In this document: positions 1 through 8,689 of the stretch, in pieces
How positions within the stretch are numbered: position 1 is the stretch's first letter
How the letters are laid out: every line of letters starts with the position of its first letter
From: JBMOLL01 sp049325415
GTDB lineage: Bacteria > Bacteroidota > Bacteroidia > Bacteroidales > GCA-2748055
Direction: 5' to 3'
Length of the DNA stretch: 42,700 nt
Assembly (NCBI GenBank): GCA_049325415.1
Contig: JBMOLL010000107.1
Span: 1 to 42,700 of the forward strand
Notes under the pieces: generated by a model
The model's input: only the letters and a program-made list of their open reading frames with translations
Database searches by the model: none
Told to the model about the DNA's origin: nothing
Position numbers and translations under genes: made by a program

Positions 1-98
1 TCACCCTTTCTCACCCTTCTCACCCTTCTCACCCTTCTCACCCTTCTCACCCTTTCTCACCCTTCTCACCCTTCTCACACTTCTCACTCTTCTCACTC
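1..98. repeat. 9-bp tandem repeat (TCACCCTTC) array, truncated by window edge
   Basis: About ten head-to-tail copies of TCACCCTTC, two of them with an extra T. The copies become degenerate (TCACACTTC, TCACTCTTC) towards position 98. The array continues past the left edge, so its full length is unknown. Read on the minus strand the unit is GAAGGGTGA, which contains TGA. The stop codon of ppk1 (93-95) is the TGA of the innermost degenerate copy, and the next two to three units read as further in-frame GAR-NNG-TGA triplets. The array could have grown by slippage from the 3' end of ppk1, but that is inference. Confidence 0.9.
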
Positions 99-2177
99 CT
101 CCCCCTGATACTTCTTCTTCAGGTACTCATAGGTTGCCATCTGGGAGCGTACAAGCGGTTTGTCATTGACGATACGGATGTTGTACATGTTTTCATCGAT
201 CTCACAGGCCTTGACATTATCCCTCAGCTGGATGTCGAGGATGTCGAGCAGTTCCTGTTTGATCTCCTCATTATAGATAGGATAAACACATTCAATCCGC
301 CGGTAGAGGTTTCTTTTCATCCAGTCGGCTGAACCGAGGAAAACCCGGGTATCGCCGCCGTTATGGAAGACAAAGACCCGTGCATGTTCGAGGAAGCGGT
401 CGATGATCCGGATCACCCTTATATTTTTGCTGTAAGGCTGGTAGGGCTTCAGTATACAGACCCCTCTGATGATCAGATCGATCTTGACTCCGGCTTCACT
501 GGCCTTGTAGAGAAGATCCACCATGTAGGGATCCTGGAGTCCGTTCATTTTTAAAAGGATATAGCCTTTTTTTCCTGCCCTGGCGTGGCTGATTTCCTTC
601 TCAATCATGGTATTGAACTCTTCGAGGAGATTGAAACCGGGTATCAGAATGTGTTCGAAGTCATAGGTGTGTTCCTGATCTTCAAGATGGCGGAACAGAT
701 GTTTGATTTCTTTTACGAGGGCCTTGTCAGAAGTGAACAGGCCGTGATCGGCATAAATCCTTGCCGTTTTTTCATTGAAGTTACCGGTCCCCAGGTAAAC
801 CTGGGTTTTCAGTTTCGACTCTTTACTGCGGATGATCAGGGCCAGTTTGGCATGCACTTTAAGCTTGGGTATGCTGTAGATGATCTTGATCCCGGCTTTC
901 ATCATTTCGCTGGCGTACTGCAGGTTGGCCACCTCATCAAAGCGGGCTTTCAGTTCAACGAAAACAGTAACTTTTTTACCGTTTTCCGCTGCTTCGATCA
1001 GGGTGTTGATCACACTCGACTGGTCGGCCACACGATACTGGGTAGCTTTAATCTCTGTGACATCCGGATCGCGTGATGCTTCCTTTAGAAAACGAAGGAA
1101 GTACTCAAACGACTGGTAAGGCAGGTTGATCATATAATCCCTCTTATTGATCAGTGCTGCAATGGGCGTTTTTTCAGCATCCAGATCGGGTATGGGCAGG
1201 GGAGGGAGTTTTTCGATTTCCAGATCGGGTGCAAGCGGGTTCGGGAACTTGAAGAAATCCCTGAAATTGTGTGTACTTCCACCTTTAACAAGTATATCCC
1301 GGGATAGATGAAATGTATCGATGAGGTAATGCAGCAGATTGAGCGGCATTCTGCGGTCGTACTGGAAACGGTTGGCTTTACCCAATGAGCGCTGAGAACG
1401 GAGCTGTTCAATAGCATCAATCAGGTCCTCTCCTTCATAGTCGTCGTATTCCAGATCGGCATCCCGTGTCAGCTTGATGGAGTACCAGTCCTTCACGGTA
1501 TAGCCTGGAAAAATGGCATCCACATGCCGCATAACCACGTCTTCAAGGAACATGATATAATACCGGCCGTTATCTTCGGGAAGTTCAATAAACCTCGATA
1601 TCCCGTGATCGGTGGGGATCTTGACAAGCGCATAGCGTTCCCGCAGCGAGCTTCTCAGCCGTCCACGTATTCCCTCTTTGCTGACCAGCTCAAGGGTAAG
1701 GTAGATGTGACCCGTTTTCAGGAAGGGGCGTACCTTTTTCTTCACCAGGAGCACCGGCTGGATGGAGGTCAGGATGTCGCCATAAAAGACCTGCCGGATA
1801 TACTCTTCCTGATCTTTGGTAATCACGGCATTGTAATCGAGGAGAAATATATTGTTCCGTTCAAGTTCGGGAATGATCTGTTCCTCAAAGACCTTGTGAA
1901 AAACAATCTGCTGGGCAGAAACCATCTTGTTGATCTTTCGGATCACTTCGGCGGGATTGAAATTTCTGACCTGGTCGGGTAGGTTTATCTGTTGCTTTTC
2001 GAGTTCCCTGTAATAACTCATCCTTACCTGGTAGAACTCCTCCAGGTTGTTGGAATAGATCGCCAGGAACTTGATCCTTTCATAGATCGGCAAGGAGGAA
2101 TCCATGGCCTCCTGGAGTACCCTGAAATTAAAGGAAAGCCAGCTTATATCCCTGTTGAAATAGCTGTATTTGCTCAT
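93..2177 (-). CDS. ppk1: Polyphosphate kinase 1
   Basis: Makes inorganic polyphosphate reversibly from ATP through a phosphohistidine intermediate, usually at the membrane. The protein is 694 residues, normal for PPK1. The N-terminal domain begins YFNRDISWLSFN and keeps NNLEEFYQVR (about 43-52), typical of the family. The motif KLKVHAKLAL carries the expected autophosphorylated histidine (about H442), and EHARVFVFHNG carries the second conserved histidine (about H598). YLGTGNFNEKTA is also intact. I chose the ATG at 2177 because family similarity begins directly after it; a longer frame to 2261 adds 28 residues with no family resemblance. The gene is divergent from the nfeD pair and stands alone on its strand. 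Its stop lies inside the 9-base repeat array. No exopolyphosphatase gene is beside it. Confidence 0.97.
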   Translation of the reverse strand: MSKYSYFNRDISWLSFNFRVLQEAMDSSLPIYERIKFLAIYSNNLEEFYQVRMSYYRELEKQQINLPDQVRNFNPAEVIRKINKMVSAQQIVFHKVFEEQIIPELERNNIFLLDYNAVITKDQEEYIRQVFYGDILTSIQPVLLVKKKVRPFLKTGHIYLTLELVSKEGIRGRLRSSLRERYALVKIPTDHGISRFIELPEDNGRYYIMFLEDVVMRHVDAIFPGYTVKDWYSIKLTRDADLEYDDYEGEDLIDAIEQLRSQRSLGKANRFQYDRRMPLNLLHYLIDTFHLSRDILVKGGSTHNFRDFFKFPNPLAPDLEIEKLPPLPIPDLDAEKTPIAALINKRDYMINLPYQSFEYFLRFLKEASRDPDVTEIKATQYRVADQSSVINTLIEAAENGKKVTVFVELKARFDEVANLQYASEMMKAGIKIIYSIPKLKVHAKLALIIRSKESKLKTQVYLGTGNFNEKTARIYADHGLFTSDKALVKEIKHLFRHLEDQEHTYDFEHILIPGFNLLEEFNTMIEKEISHARAGKKGYILLKMNGLQDPYMVDLLYKASEAGVKIDLIIRGVCILKPYQPYSKNIRVIRIIDRFLEHARVFVFHNGGDTRVFLGSADWMKRNLYRRIECVYPIYNEEIKQELLDILDIQLRDNVKACEIDENMYNIRIVNDKPLVRSQMATYEYLKKKYQGEE

Positions 2178-2304
2178 GAACCGGCGGCGATTAATTAACA
2201 GACCTGTTGCCCTTTTCCATACAAGCCAGTTTTCGGAACAGGGGCCCCGGCAGGGAGACACACTATAGCTTTAGCTGGGTTTATGGTTTCAACAGGTCCG
2301 TATG

Positions 2305-2335
2305 CAAATATAAGATTCTTTTTAATAGCTTGAAA
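2305..2335 (-). promoter_or_regulatory. Candidate promoter for ppk1 (Bacteroidota type)
   Basis: On the minus strand TATATTTG (2305-2312) fits the Bacteroidota -7 consensus TAnnTTTG exactly. A TTTC (2332-2335), one base off the -33 TTTG, lies 19 bases upstream. It would give a leader of about 120 bases before the ATG at 2177. Confidence 0.5.
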
Positions 2336-2459
2336 CAGGGAGGAATAAAGGGAAAGGGGGGAGGAGGGTGACCGTTTACCGATATTTCGCCGGTTTTTTC
2401 AACTCTTTTTCATGCTTTTTCATAACTTTAGTAAGTCGTAAATCTAAACTCCGTTAAAT

Positions 2460-2900
2460 ATGGAAATATTTTCAAATCCTGCAGTCATCTGGTTCCTTAT
2501 CGGACTGGCTTTTCTGCTGATCGAACTGGCCTTGCCCGGCCTGGTCATCTTTTTCTTCGGCATCGGTGCCTGGATCACTGCCCTGGTTTGTGCCTTCACG
2601 GATCTCAACCTGAACTGGCAGATCCTGATCTTCATGGTCACTTCCCTTCTGGGCCTTGTACTCCTGAGGAAGTATATCCGCCGGAAATTTTTTGATAAAA
2701 AGGATGAAAAGACCGAAGACCAGCTGGAGGAATTTATTGGGCGGCCTGCTAAAGCCCTGGAAGATTTTGTAGATGGCGAAGGCTATATCGAATTCAAAGG
2801 TTCGCAGTGGAAAGCCGAAGCGGAACAACCGGTTAAGAAAGGCGACAGCCTGGTGATCACCGCCAAGGATAGTCTGAAATTAATTGTCAAACACAAATAA
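2460..2900 (+). CDS. NfeD-like membrane protein (short form)
   Basis: A 146-residue protein with two or three hydrophobic segments (about 8-30, 33-48 and 52-70) followed by a soluble C-terminal part (about 85-146). The tail, with RPAKALEDF, GYIEFKGSQWKAEAE and KKGDSLVITA, matches the OB-fold NfeD C-terminal domain. This is the short form, without the N-terminal protease domain. NfeD proteins are typically encoded next to SPFH proteins and are thought to help assemble or position them in the membrane. Here the SPFH gene begins 7 bases downstream, so the two are almost certainly co-transcribed. A TAACTTTA element at 2423-2430 could be the -7 region. Confidence 0.85.
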   Translation: MEIFSNPAVIWFLIGLAFLLIELALPGLVIFFFGIGAWITALVCAFTDLNLNWQILIFMVTSLLGLVLLRKYIRRKFFDKKDEKTEDQLEEFIGRPAKALEDFVDGEGYIEFKGSQWKAEAEQPVKKGDSLVITAKDSLKLIVKHK

Positions 2901-2907
2901 ATATTCA

Positions 2908-3834
2908 ATGGAAATGACAGCATTAACCCTCGTGTATATCGGCCTGATCATCCTGGGTCTGATCCTTTTTTTCTCCTCCATTAAAGTGGTTCCCCAGCGA
3001 TCAGCAATGATCGTGGAAAGACTGGGGAAATACAGGACCACTCTCCAGGCAGGTTTTAATCTTCTGTTTCCCTTTATCGACCAGGTTCGCTACAAGCATA
3101 CGCTTAAGGAGCAGGCCATCGATGTTGCCTCCCAGATCTGCATCACCAAGGACAACATTGCTGTGGAAGTTGACGGCATATTGTACCTTCAGGTTGTGGA
3201 CCCTGTCAAAGCATCTTACGGTATTGATAACTATAACTTTGCATCTATTCAGATTGCCCAGACTACTATGCGAAGTATCATCGGTAAGCTCGAACTCGAC
3301 AAAACCTTTGAAGAGAGGGATACCATTAACAATACCATTGTAGCGGCAGTTGATAAGGCCAGCGATCCGTGGGGTGTAAAAGTGACCCGTTACGAGGTTA
3401 AAAATATCACACCTCCCCAGAGTATCAAGGATGCAATGGAAAAACAGATGAGGGCCGAAAGGGAAAAGAGGGCCATTATTGCCGAATCGGAAGGTACGAA
3501 ACAGGCCAAGGTCAATGTGGCCGAAGGGGAGAAGCAGGAACTGATCAAGAGGTCGGAAGGTGAGATGCAGCGCAGGATCAATGAGGCCAAGGGACGTGCT
3601 TCCGAGATTGAAGCTGTGGCCCTCGCAACAGCGAACGGGATCAGGGCGATTGCCGATGCCATCAATAATCAGGGGGGCAAGGATGCCGTGAACCTGAGGA
3701 TCGCTGAACAATACCTGGGCGAATTCGGGAAACTGGCCAAGGAAAGCAATACCATTATCCTTCCTTCCAATCTTACTGATATCTCAGGCATTATTGCCAC
3801 CGCCACCTCCGTATTTGAGAAGACGAAAAAGTAG
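2908..3834 (+). CDS. SPFH/stomatin-family membrane protein (QmcA-like)
   Basis: A 308-residue protein with one N-terminal membrane segment (about 5-25), then a band-7/SPFH domain starting VPQRSAMIVERLGKY. The domain includes VDGILYLQVVDPVKASYGI and the family sequence WGVKVTRYEVKNITPP. After it comes a charged coiled coil (REKRAIIAESEGTKQAKVNV...) and a C-terminal helix region. This matches the stomatin/QmcA branch rather than FloA. SPFH proteins form oligomeric membrane scaffolds and can modulate membrane proteases. I chose the ATG at 2908; the in-frame TTG at 2884 would overlap the NfeD gene and adds eight residues lacking family similarity. A strong terminator follows. Confidence 0.93.
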   Translation: MEMTALTLVYIGLIILGLILFFSSIKVVPQRSAMIVERLGKYRTTLQAGFNLLFPFIDQVRYKHTLKEQAIDVASQICITKDNIAVEVDGILYLQVVDPVKASYGIDNYNFASIQIAQTTMRSIIGKLELDKTFEERDTINNTIVAAVDKASDPWGVKVTRYEVKNITPPQSIKDAMEKQMRAEREKRAIIAESEGTKQAKVNVAEGEKQELIKRSEGEMQRRINEAKGRASEIEAVALATANGIRAIADAINNQGGKDAVNLRIAEQYLGEFGKLAKESNTIILPSNLTDISGIIATATSVFEKTKK

Positions 3835-3852
3835 GAACACTCCATTAACATA

Positions 3853-3884
3853 AAGTCGGGCATCTGGAATGTCCGGCTTTTTTT
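3853..3884 (+). terminator. Intrinsic terminator after the nfeD/SPFH pair
   Basis: AAGTCGGGCAT (3853-3863) pairs with ATGTCCGGCTT (3869-3879): 11 pairs including two G-U, with a 5-base loop. The stem runs into seven T residues (3878-3884). Confidence 0.9.
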
Positions 3885-3908
3885 GTCGTTTCAGGAAGAC
3901 TTAGCCAC

Positions 3909-4970
3909 TCAGAAACAGATCCCCAGCCGCAGGGAATGGGAGACAGGCTTCACTTTATTGGAAAACACCCCGATGGCATAATCCTGCTTGAATTCATAAA
4001 GCACACAGGCAGAGATCCTTTTGTACATCGGGAACTGCAATCCTGCCTGCAGGGAGAATCCGGCAAACAGATGATCAAAAATGGTTTTGCTGTAGGTGAC
4101 AACCTGCGGGTCGGAAAAAATATAATTCAAATACGTGATCTCCGGACCGGCTCCCACAAAAGGCCTGACATATTTTATCGGCGCTGCATAGATCACCGGC
4201 AGCGAAAGTGACAGCATGCGCAAATAATGGTCATTTTCGTAAACATGGTTCACCATCCTGTCGGAGACGGAATATCGGACCGTTGGCTGAAAGGAAAACG
4301 CACTTGCCGACAAGGGGTGATCGTAACCGAGTGAAAGCGTATACAATTCAAGACCGGATGAATCTCCATAAACGCCTGTAAGGTTCTCTGGTATCAGGAA
4401 ATTCTGATGGTAAGAGCCGGCTGTAACAGTGATCCGGTCACAGGGCAGGGGCCTCCACCGGCCTCCGTTGTAAATCTTTGTCATGTTGGACAAACTTGCG
4501 TTGTTTCTCCTGACAAGCGGCACAAGATCTTCCATATAGGGCTTATCACCGGTCAACTCCAGGAGCAGGGGATGGATATTGTCATTCCTTTTCTCCGGTA
4601 CAGCGGTGAGGATGCCGTTCTTTTCGAAATAGAATATGGAGCTGTTCTTGGTGAAATGTTTGTAAAGTGTGAGTTCGCCCTGCTTCAGCTCCATCATGAA
4701 GACGTTCTGTGTGGAGTTCATATTTACCAGCATTTTGGACACATATTTCCTGCCGTCGGGAAGACGGTAATATTCCACCTGTGCGGGGAAGTATTCAACG
4801 GGCTGGCCTTTTTCATAAACAAAGATGCTCCTGCAGTTCTGGATATCCCCCTGGTCGAGCAGGCCGGGATTATTGAGCTGACGATGATCACTGAAGACTA
4901 TCAGGCTGCTCTGGGCGTGACCAGCCTGAAAGAGGATACAAAGAAGTGCAATAAAAAATACGGGTTTCAT
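3909..4970 (-). CDS. Surface protein family A, copy 1 (predicted outer-membrane barrel)
   Basis: A 353-residue secreted protein of unknown function. A signal peptide (MKPVFFIALLCILFQAGHAQ) is followed by a soluble N-terminal half and a C-terminal half (about 190-353) with alternating hydrophobic/polar strands ending in ...SLRLGICF. That ending is typical of an outer-membrane barrel with a terminal aromatic residue. The N-terminal half shares DQGxxxNCR, a tyrosine-rich PxQVxxYRxxxGxxYxS stretch and a xxxGExTLxxxF block with the protein at 6319-7365, so the two are paralogues. More weakly the same layout resembles family B (5033-6307 and 7419-8681). It is divergent from B1 across 62 bases. I recognise no named domain. 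Confidence 0.8.
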   Translation of the reverse strand: MKPVFFIALLCILFQAGHAQSSLIVFSDHRQLNNPGLLDQGDIQNCRSIFVYEKGQPVEYFPAQVEYYRLPDGRKYVSKMLVNMNSTQNVFMMELKQGELTLYKHFTKNSSIFYFEKNGILTAVPEKRNDNIHPLLLELTGDKPYMEDLVPLVRRNNASLSNMTKIYNGGRWRPLPCDRITVTAGSYHQNFLIPENLTGVYGDSSGLELYTLSLGYDHPLSASAFSFQPTVRYSVSDRMVNHVYENDHYLRMLSLSLPVIYAAPIKYVRPFVGAGPEITYLNYIFSDPQVVTYSKTIFDHLFAGFSLQAGLQFPMYKRISACVLYEFKQDYAIGVFSNKVKPVSHSLRLGICF

Positions 4971-5032
4971 GGAGTTTTAATTTGTACCTAAAGTTAAAAA
5001 TATTCGTTAAATTCAGGTTCCAATTCCAGACA
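4971..5032. promoter_or_regulatory. Divergent promoter region between A1 and B1
   Basis: A 62-base AT-rich gap between two start codons. On the minus strand TAACTTTA (4989-4996) resembles the -7 element TAnnTTTG with one mismatch. On the plus strand TTTG (4981-4984) and the looser TAAATTCA (5008-5015) are 23 bases apart. Both strands must start transcription here or just inside the neighbouring genes. Confidence 0.4.
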
Positions 5033-6307
5033 ATGAAAAATAGATCAACTTTAAGCGCATTTATTCTGCTTACTGCTTTCATTTTTACCGGAGGACTATT
5101 CGCCCAGGGGGGGCTGAGTGAGGGTTGTATCATCACTGAAGGCGGAGGTGAGCTCTGCGGGTGGATTGATCTGAAAAAAAGCCAGAGGAACAACAGCATC
5201 TGCTATTTTACGGAGGAAAAAGGTGGAGAACTCACGGCTTATGCTGCCGGGCAGATTGAAGGCTATACCATCAGCGGTCGTATGAAAAAGTTTTCCAGGG
5301 AGGTTGATATCGACGGGGAGAAAAAAAGGGTATTCCTTAACCAGCTCGTCGACGGGAAAGTCGATCTGTTCAGTCTCGAAGAGAACGGCACCGTCTATTA
5401 TCTAATGGAAGTGGAAGGGCAAAGACCGGTACAGCTGAAGCAGATCACCAAACAGGTGGAGGGCCCCGATCAGAGTTACACCATCCAGCTTTACCAGTAC
5501 ATGGGTCTGCTGAAAGCCGCGATGGCAGATTGCCAGGAAGTATTTCCGCAGATCGACCAGCTCCGGCTCAACAGGCCCGACCTCGTTAAACTGGCAGAAA
5601 GCTATCACAGCTATACCTGCCTCCCGGGCGAGGAATGTCTTATTTATTCCGATAAAGGAACGCCGGGACTGTTTTACCTCTCACCTGTGCTGGAGTTTTC
5701 CCGGTCGACAGTGGGCATGACACAGACGGTTGACGACCGGCAGCTGGACTTCGCACCCGTCCTACCGTTTTCAGGCGGTCTTTCGATCAGCGTGCCCCTT
5801 GTCCGGAAATGGAACGAACTGGATATTGAAGCCGGAGCCATGCTCGGGAGCAGGACCATTGGCGCCACCTTTTCCGAAACCGATGGAAGCGATTCAATTG
5901 TTCACCGTTTCAGTTTTGATAACGGCTATCTCAGGACTAACTTGGGTCTGCGCTTCAAACATCCGCTCGGAAAATGCATGCTGACTCTTTACGGAGGTTT
6001 GATCCTGAATGTAAACAGGACCTTTGAAATAGGGAATGAACAGGATTATTACACCGACGGCCTGTTCAAATATACCCATGTTTCCACGACCATTTATTAT
6101 CCGAGCACGATGACGGGCTTCTCTTTTTCCGGAGGACTGATCTTCCCCGTGGCCGGAGGTCATTTTGCGGGCATTGAAGCAGTGGCCGGTTTTATGGGCA
6201 GGGAACATCCGCTCGATCAGGTTTTTGTGCTTTCCAGCCGTTCTTTTGCGATCAGGGATCAGTGGGCCGGGCTGAAACTGTCGTGGTATTTCCCTTCGAA
6301 AAATTAG
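5033..6307 (+). CDS. Surface protein family B, copy 1 (predicted outer-membrane barrel)
   Basis: A 424-residue secreted protein of unknown function. The signal peptide ends ...GGLFAQ. The N-terminal domain (about 25-150) opens GCIITEGGGELCGWIDL, a pattern common in Bacteroidota proteins with an extracytoplasmic beta domain before a barrel. A central motif YMGLLKAAMADCQEVFPQI is followed by YTCLPGEECLIY, giving three cysteines that are conserved in the copy at 7419. The C-terminal half has amphipathic strands (FSGGLSISVPL, LRTNLGLRFKHPLG, LTLYGGLILNVN) and ends AGLKLSWYFPSKN. I chose the ATG at 5033 because it directly precedes the signal peptide. The gene is convergent with A2, with an 11-base gap and no obvious terminator. 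Function is unassigned; such proteins are sometimes labelled PorT-like, which I cannot support. Confidence 0.82.
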   Translation: MKNRSTLSAFILLTAFIFTGGLFAQGGLSEGCIITEGGGELCGWIDLKKSQRNNSICYFTEEKGGELTAYAAGQIEGYTISGRMKKFSREVDIDGEKKRVFLNQLVDGKVDLFSLEENGTVYYLMEVEGQRPVQLKQITKQVEGPDQSYTIQLYQYMGLLKAAMADCQEVFPQIDQLRLNRPDLVKLAESYHSYTCLPGEECLIYSDKGTPGLFYLSPVLEFSRSTVGMTQTVDDRQLDFAPVLPFSGGLSISVPLVRKWNELDIEAGAMLGSRTIGATFSETDGSDSIVHRFSFDNGYLRTNLGLRFKHPLGKCMLTLYGGLILNVNRTFEIGNEQDYYTDGLFKYTHVSTTIYYPSTMTGFSFSGGLIFPVAGGHFAGIEAVAGFMGREHPLDQVFVLSSRSFAIRDQWAGLKLSWYFPSKN

Positions 6308-6318
6308 ATCCAACAGCC

Positions 6319-7365
6319 TCAGAAATTAAAGCTCAGGGAGATGTTATCCTGGGTGATATATCCGAAAAAATCCAAATTTTCAATATATTGACCGATTCTG
6401 TTGTACATTAATGAGAAGGAATATGGCCCTCTGTCATAACTGCATCCGATACCAAGGTTTACAACATTCCAAAAGGGAAAACGGTACTGAAAGTTAAGGT
6501 TTCGGATATCTGACTTGGAGGAGATGTATCCAAAACCGGTACCCCACTGACAAAAAACCACGGCTCTTCCAATTCTGGCGTTAGCCCTGAAACTACCCAG
6601 ACTAAGGATGAGTGAAGTCATCCTGCTGATGGAATCATCAGGGATCCTGTAGCCAAAGGAAAGGGTGGGATGATATGTTACTATGGAATGCATGATAGGG
6701 ACATCTAATGAAAGGAATCCAAGGAGGGATGTACCCTGGTAATTTTTCGGATGCGGATCTGTCTTATAGCTAACATAGAATGTTGTCGGAGCATAGCCCA
6801 ATGACAGGTTGATCCGGGAATTGATCAAAAATAAGGACTTGTTGTTGTTGTACCGATTGACAAAACCTTCCAGGTCATATTGCCGGTATCCGAGATACCT
6901 GCCTGTCTTACTGACAGCCGGTTTTTCTGAAGCAGCTTTTATAAGCGAATCGGAGCGGTTTTTAACCGACTGATGATCACGTCCTGATGGCAGGCAAATC
7001 AGGGCTGAATCAACCTCAATATAATAAAAAGCCTTCTTCCCGGAAAACAACCGAAGCAGGGTCATTTCGCCCTGCACAACTTCTTCCAGAAAAAACCTGG
7101 ACCTGCTTCCTCCCTGCTCAATCCATCTGGAAATGTACCTGTTCCCGCCTGCAATTCTGTATTCAGAAACCTGTTCCGGCGTATAATATACCCGGGCATT
7201 TTTTTCAATAACACAGCAGGTCCGACAATTCATTTCGGTACCCTGGTCAACAACAGGGGCATTACTGATATACCTGTTGCTAAGTTGAACGTATCCTTGC
7301 TGCGCATGCACCACGGTTCCCACACAAAGAACCAGGGTCCACAGGAAATGAATTTTCTTGTTCAC
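6319..7365 (-). CDS. Surface protein family A, copy 2 (predicted outer-membrane barrel)
   Basis: A 348-residue secreted paralogue of the protein at 3909-4970. It has a signal peptide ending VVHAQ, then VDQGTEMNCR, YYTPEQVSEYRIAGGNRYIS and VVQGEMTLLRLFSGKKAFYYIE, all aligning with copy 1. The C-terminal half (about 185-348) alternates as expected for a barrel and ends in NISLSFNF, with a terminal phenylalanine. Similarity to copy 1 is clear in the N-terminal domain and weak in the barrel, so the barrels have diverged faster or been exchanged. The gene is divergent from B2 across 53 bases that hold a perfect palindrome. Confidence 0.8.
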   Translation of the reverse strand: MNKKIHFLWTLVLCVGTVVHAQQGYVQLSNRYISNAPVVDQGTEMNCRTCCVIEKNARVYYTPEQVSEYRIAGGNRYISRWIEQGGSRSRFFLEEVVQGEMTLLRLFSGKKAFYYIEVDSALICLPSGRDHQSVKNRSDSLIKAASEKPAVSKTGRYLGYRQYDLEGFVNRYNNNKSLFLINSRINLSLGYAPTTFYVSYKTDPHPKNYQGTSLLGFLSLDVPIMHSIVTYHPTLSFGYRIPDDSISRMTSLILSLGSFRANARIGRAVVFCQWGTGFGYISSKSDIRNLNFQYRFPFWNVVNLGIGCSYDRGPYSFSLMYNRIGQYIENLDFFGYITQDNISLSFNF

Positions 7366-7390
7366 GACTTATTTTTATTGAATATAGTTT

Positions 7391-7406
7391 TTATCTTTAA
7401 AGATAA
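7391..7406. promoter_or_regulatory. Palindromic bidirectional promoter/operator between A2 and B2
   Basis: TTATCTTTAAAGATAA is a perfect 16-base palindrome. Each half contains TATCTTTA, a one-mismatch version of the -7 element TAnnTTTG, so the same bases could serve as the -7 box on both strands (plus 7392-7399, minus 7398-7405). The B2 ATG lies 13 bases after the palindrome and the A2 ATG 26 bases before it. It could equally be the site of a dimeric regulator. Confidence 0.45.
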
Positions 7407-7418
7407 TCTTTATCAGCC

Positions 7419-8681
7419 ATGAATTCAACATTTCTGAGGTCTCTGATGGCATTCGTTGCCATCCTTATATTTTTATCGGGGGAACTTCACGGACAAAAAT
7501 GGCTAAAACCGGGTTACATCATTTCGGAAGATGAGGATACGATCAGGGGTTATATTAATATCAGGAAGAGCCTGAGAGATGATCATTACGTCTGGTTCGG
7601 TGCCGGAGGCAAAAATTCTCTGCGCCCGGTGGAGGCGGAAGCCGTAAAAGGATACCGGCTGGACGACGGGCTGAATATGGTCAGCCGGCAGGTCACCCTG
7701 AACGGTGAAACCCGGACCCGCTTCGTGGAATACCTGGTAAACGGGATTGTCGATCTATACCTCATCAGCGAGGAAGGTGACTACCTTTACCTGGTGGAGA
7801 TCGAAGGAAAGGACCCGGTGGTTCTCGATGACAAGTTCAAGACCCTCGAAAGGGATGAGGATACCTACCAGGTGAAATCGCACCAGTACATCGGGGTGCT
7901 GAAGGCAGCAATGTCCGACTGTCCGGACGTTTTCCCCCAGATCGAGGAAATGACCCTCTCCCCGAATAACCTGATCCGTCTGTCGAGGGATTATCATCAG
8001 TATATGTGCAAACCCGGAGAGCCCTGCCTGGTCTATCAACGCGACCCGATTAAAGCCATGTCGGTTTTCAGTCCGGAAGCCGGGGCCGGCATGGGTTTTA
8101 TCCGTCTTTTAGCCACTTCAGGCGGAGAGAAAGTCAGTATGCCGGGTAAGCCCTTTGTTTTTGCAGGTCTCAATACCTGCATTCCCGTTTTTCGTGGACT
8201 CGATGAGGTAGATGTGGAGCTCAGCATTGTGGCAGGCCAAAAAAGCTACTATGGCGAATACGTTGTGTATGACGACCTTTACGAATATGTGCGGATGTTT
8301 GACTATAGCTCCTTTTCACTGATGAACTCCGTGGGCTTTCGCTACAAGACCCAGGCAGAGAAGCTAATTCTTTCCGCTTACGCAGGTATAGTGCTGGATA
8401 TCAACTTCAGTACAGAGCTCAATGGTTCCTACGACCGCTACTACCAGGATGAGTATGTCGGGAATATCGCCATTCCGGTGAATTTTTACTCCGGACGTAT
8501 GGGCGGTCTGAGGGGCGAACTTACGCTCTTCACCCCGGTTTTGTACGACAATTTTTTGAAATTCTCCGTCGGAGGTCAGGCTCTCTTTGCCAGAAAGCCT
8601 TTGCATATTATTTCCTCCTTCACGGATGAATACCGGATCACCGAATCGACGATATACATCAAAGCCGGCTGGTGTTTTTAA
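7419..8681 (+). CDS. Surface protein family B, copy 2 (predicted outer-membrane barrel)
   Basis: A 420-residue secreted paralogue of the protein at 5033-6307. The signal peptide ends GELHGQ. The N-terminal domain opens PGYIISEDEDTIRGYINI and continues VEYLVNGIVDLYLISEEGDYLYLVEIEG. The family-B core YIGVLKAAMSDCPDVFPQI is followed by YMCKPGEPCLVY, preserving all three cysteines. The C-terminal barrel region (about 215-420) contains SVGFRYKTQ and LILSAYAGIVLDIN and ends IYIKAGWCF. A degraded copy of this barrel lies directly downstream. Length and completeness suggest it is functional. The role is unknown; a surface or outer-membrane location is inferred. Confidence 0.82.
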   Translation: MNSTFLRSLMAFVAILIFLSGELHGQKWLKPGYIISEDEDTIRGYINIRKSLRDDHYVWFGAGGKNSLRPVEAEAVKGYRLDDGLNMVSRQVTLNGETRTRFVEYLVNGIVDLYLISEEGDYLYLVEIEGKDPVVLDDKFKTLERDEDTYQVKSHQYIGVLKAAMSDCPDVFPQIEEMTLSPNNLIRLSRDYHQYMCKPGEPCLVYQRDPIKAMSVFSPEAGAGMGFIRLLATSGGEKVSMPGKPFVFAGLNTCIPVFRGLDEVDVELSIVAGQKSYYGEYVVYDDLYEYVRMFDYSSFSLMNSVGFRYKTQAEKLILSAYAGIVLDINFSTELNGSYDRYYQDEYVGNIAIPVNFYSGRMGGLRGELTLFTPVLYDNFLKFSVGGQALFARKPLHIISSFTDEYRITESTIYIKAGWCF

Positions 8682-8689
8682 ATCCTTAC

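Noticed and set aside
1..98. CRISPR array
   Set aside because: The unit is 9 bases with no spacers.
585..1076. Plus-strand open frame of 163 codons inside ppk1
   Set aside because: It is the antisense of a complete, highly conserved gene, has no recognisable domain, and its hydrophobic pattern mirrors ppk1 codons.
2178..2459. Small gene or RNA in the ppk1/nfeD divergent gap
   Set aside because: Apart from the promoter-like elements I see no convincing coding frame, hairpin or tRNA-like fold.
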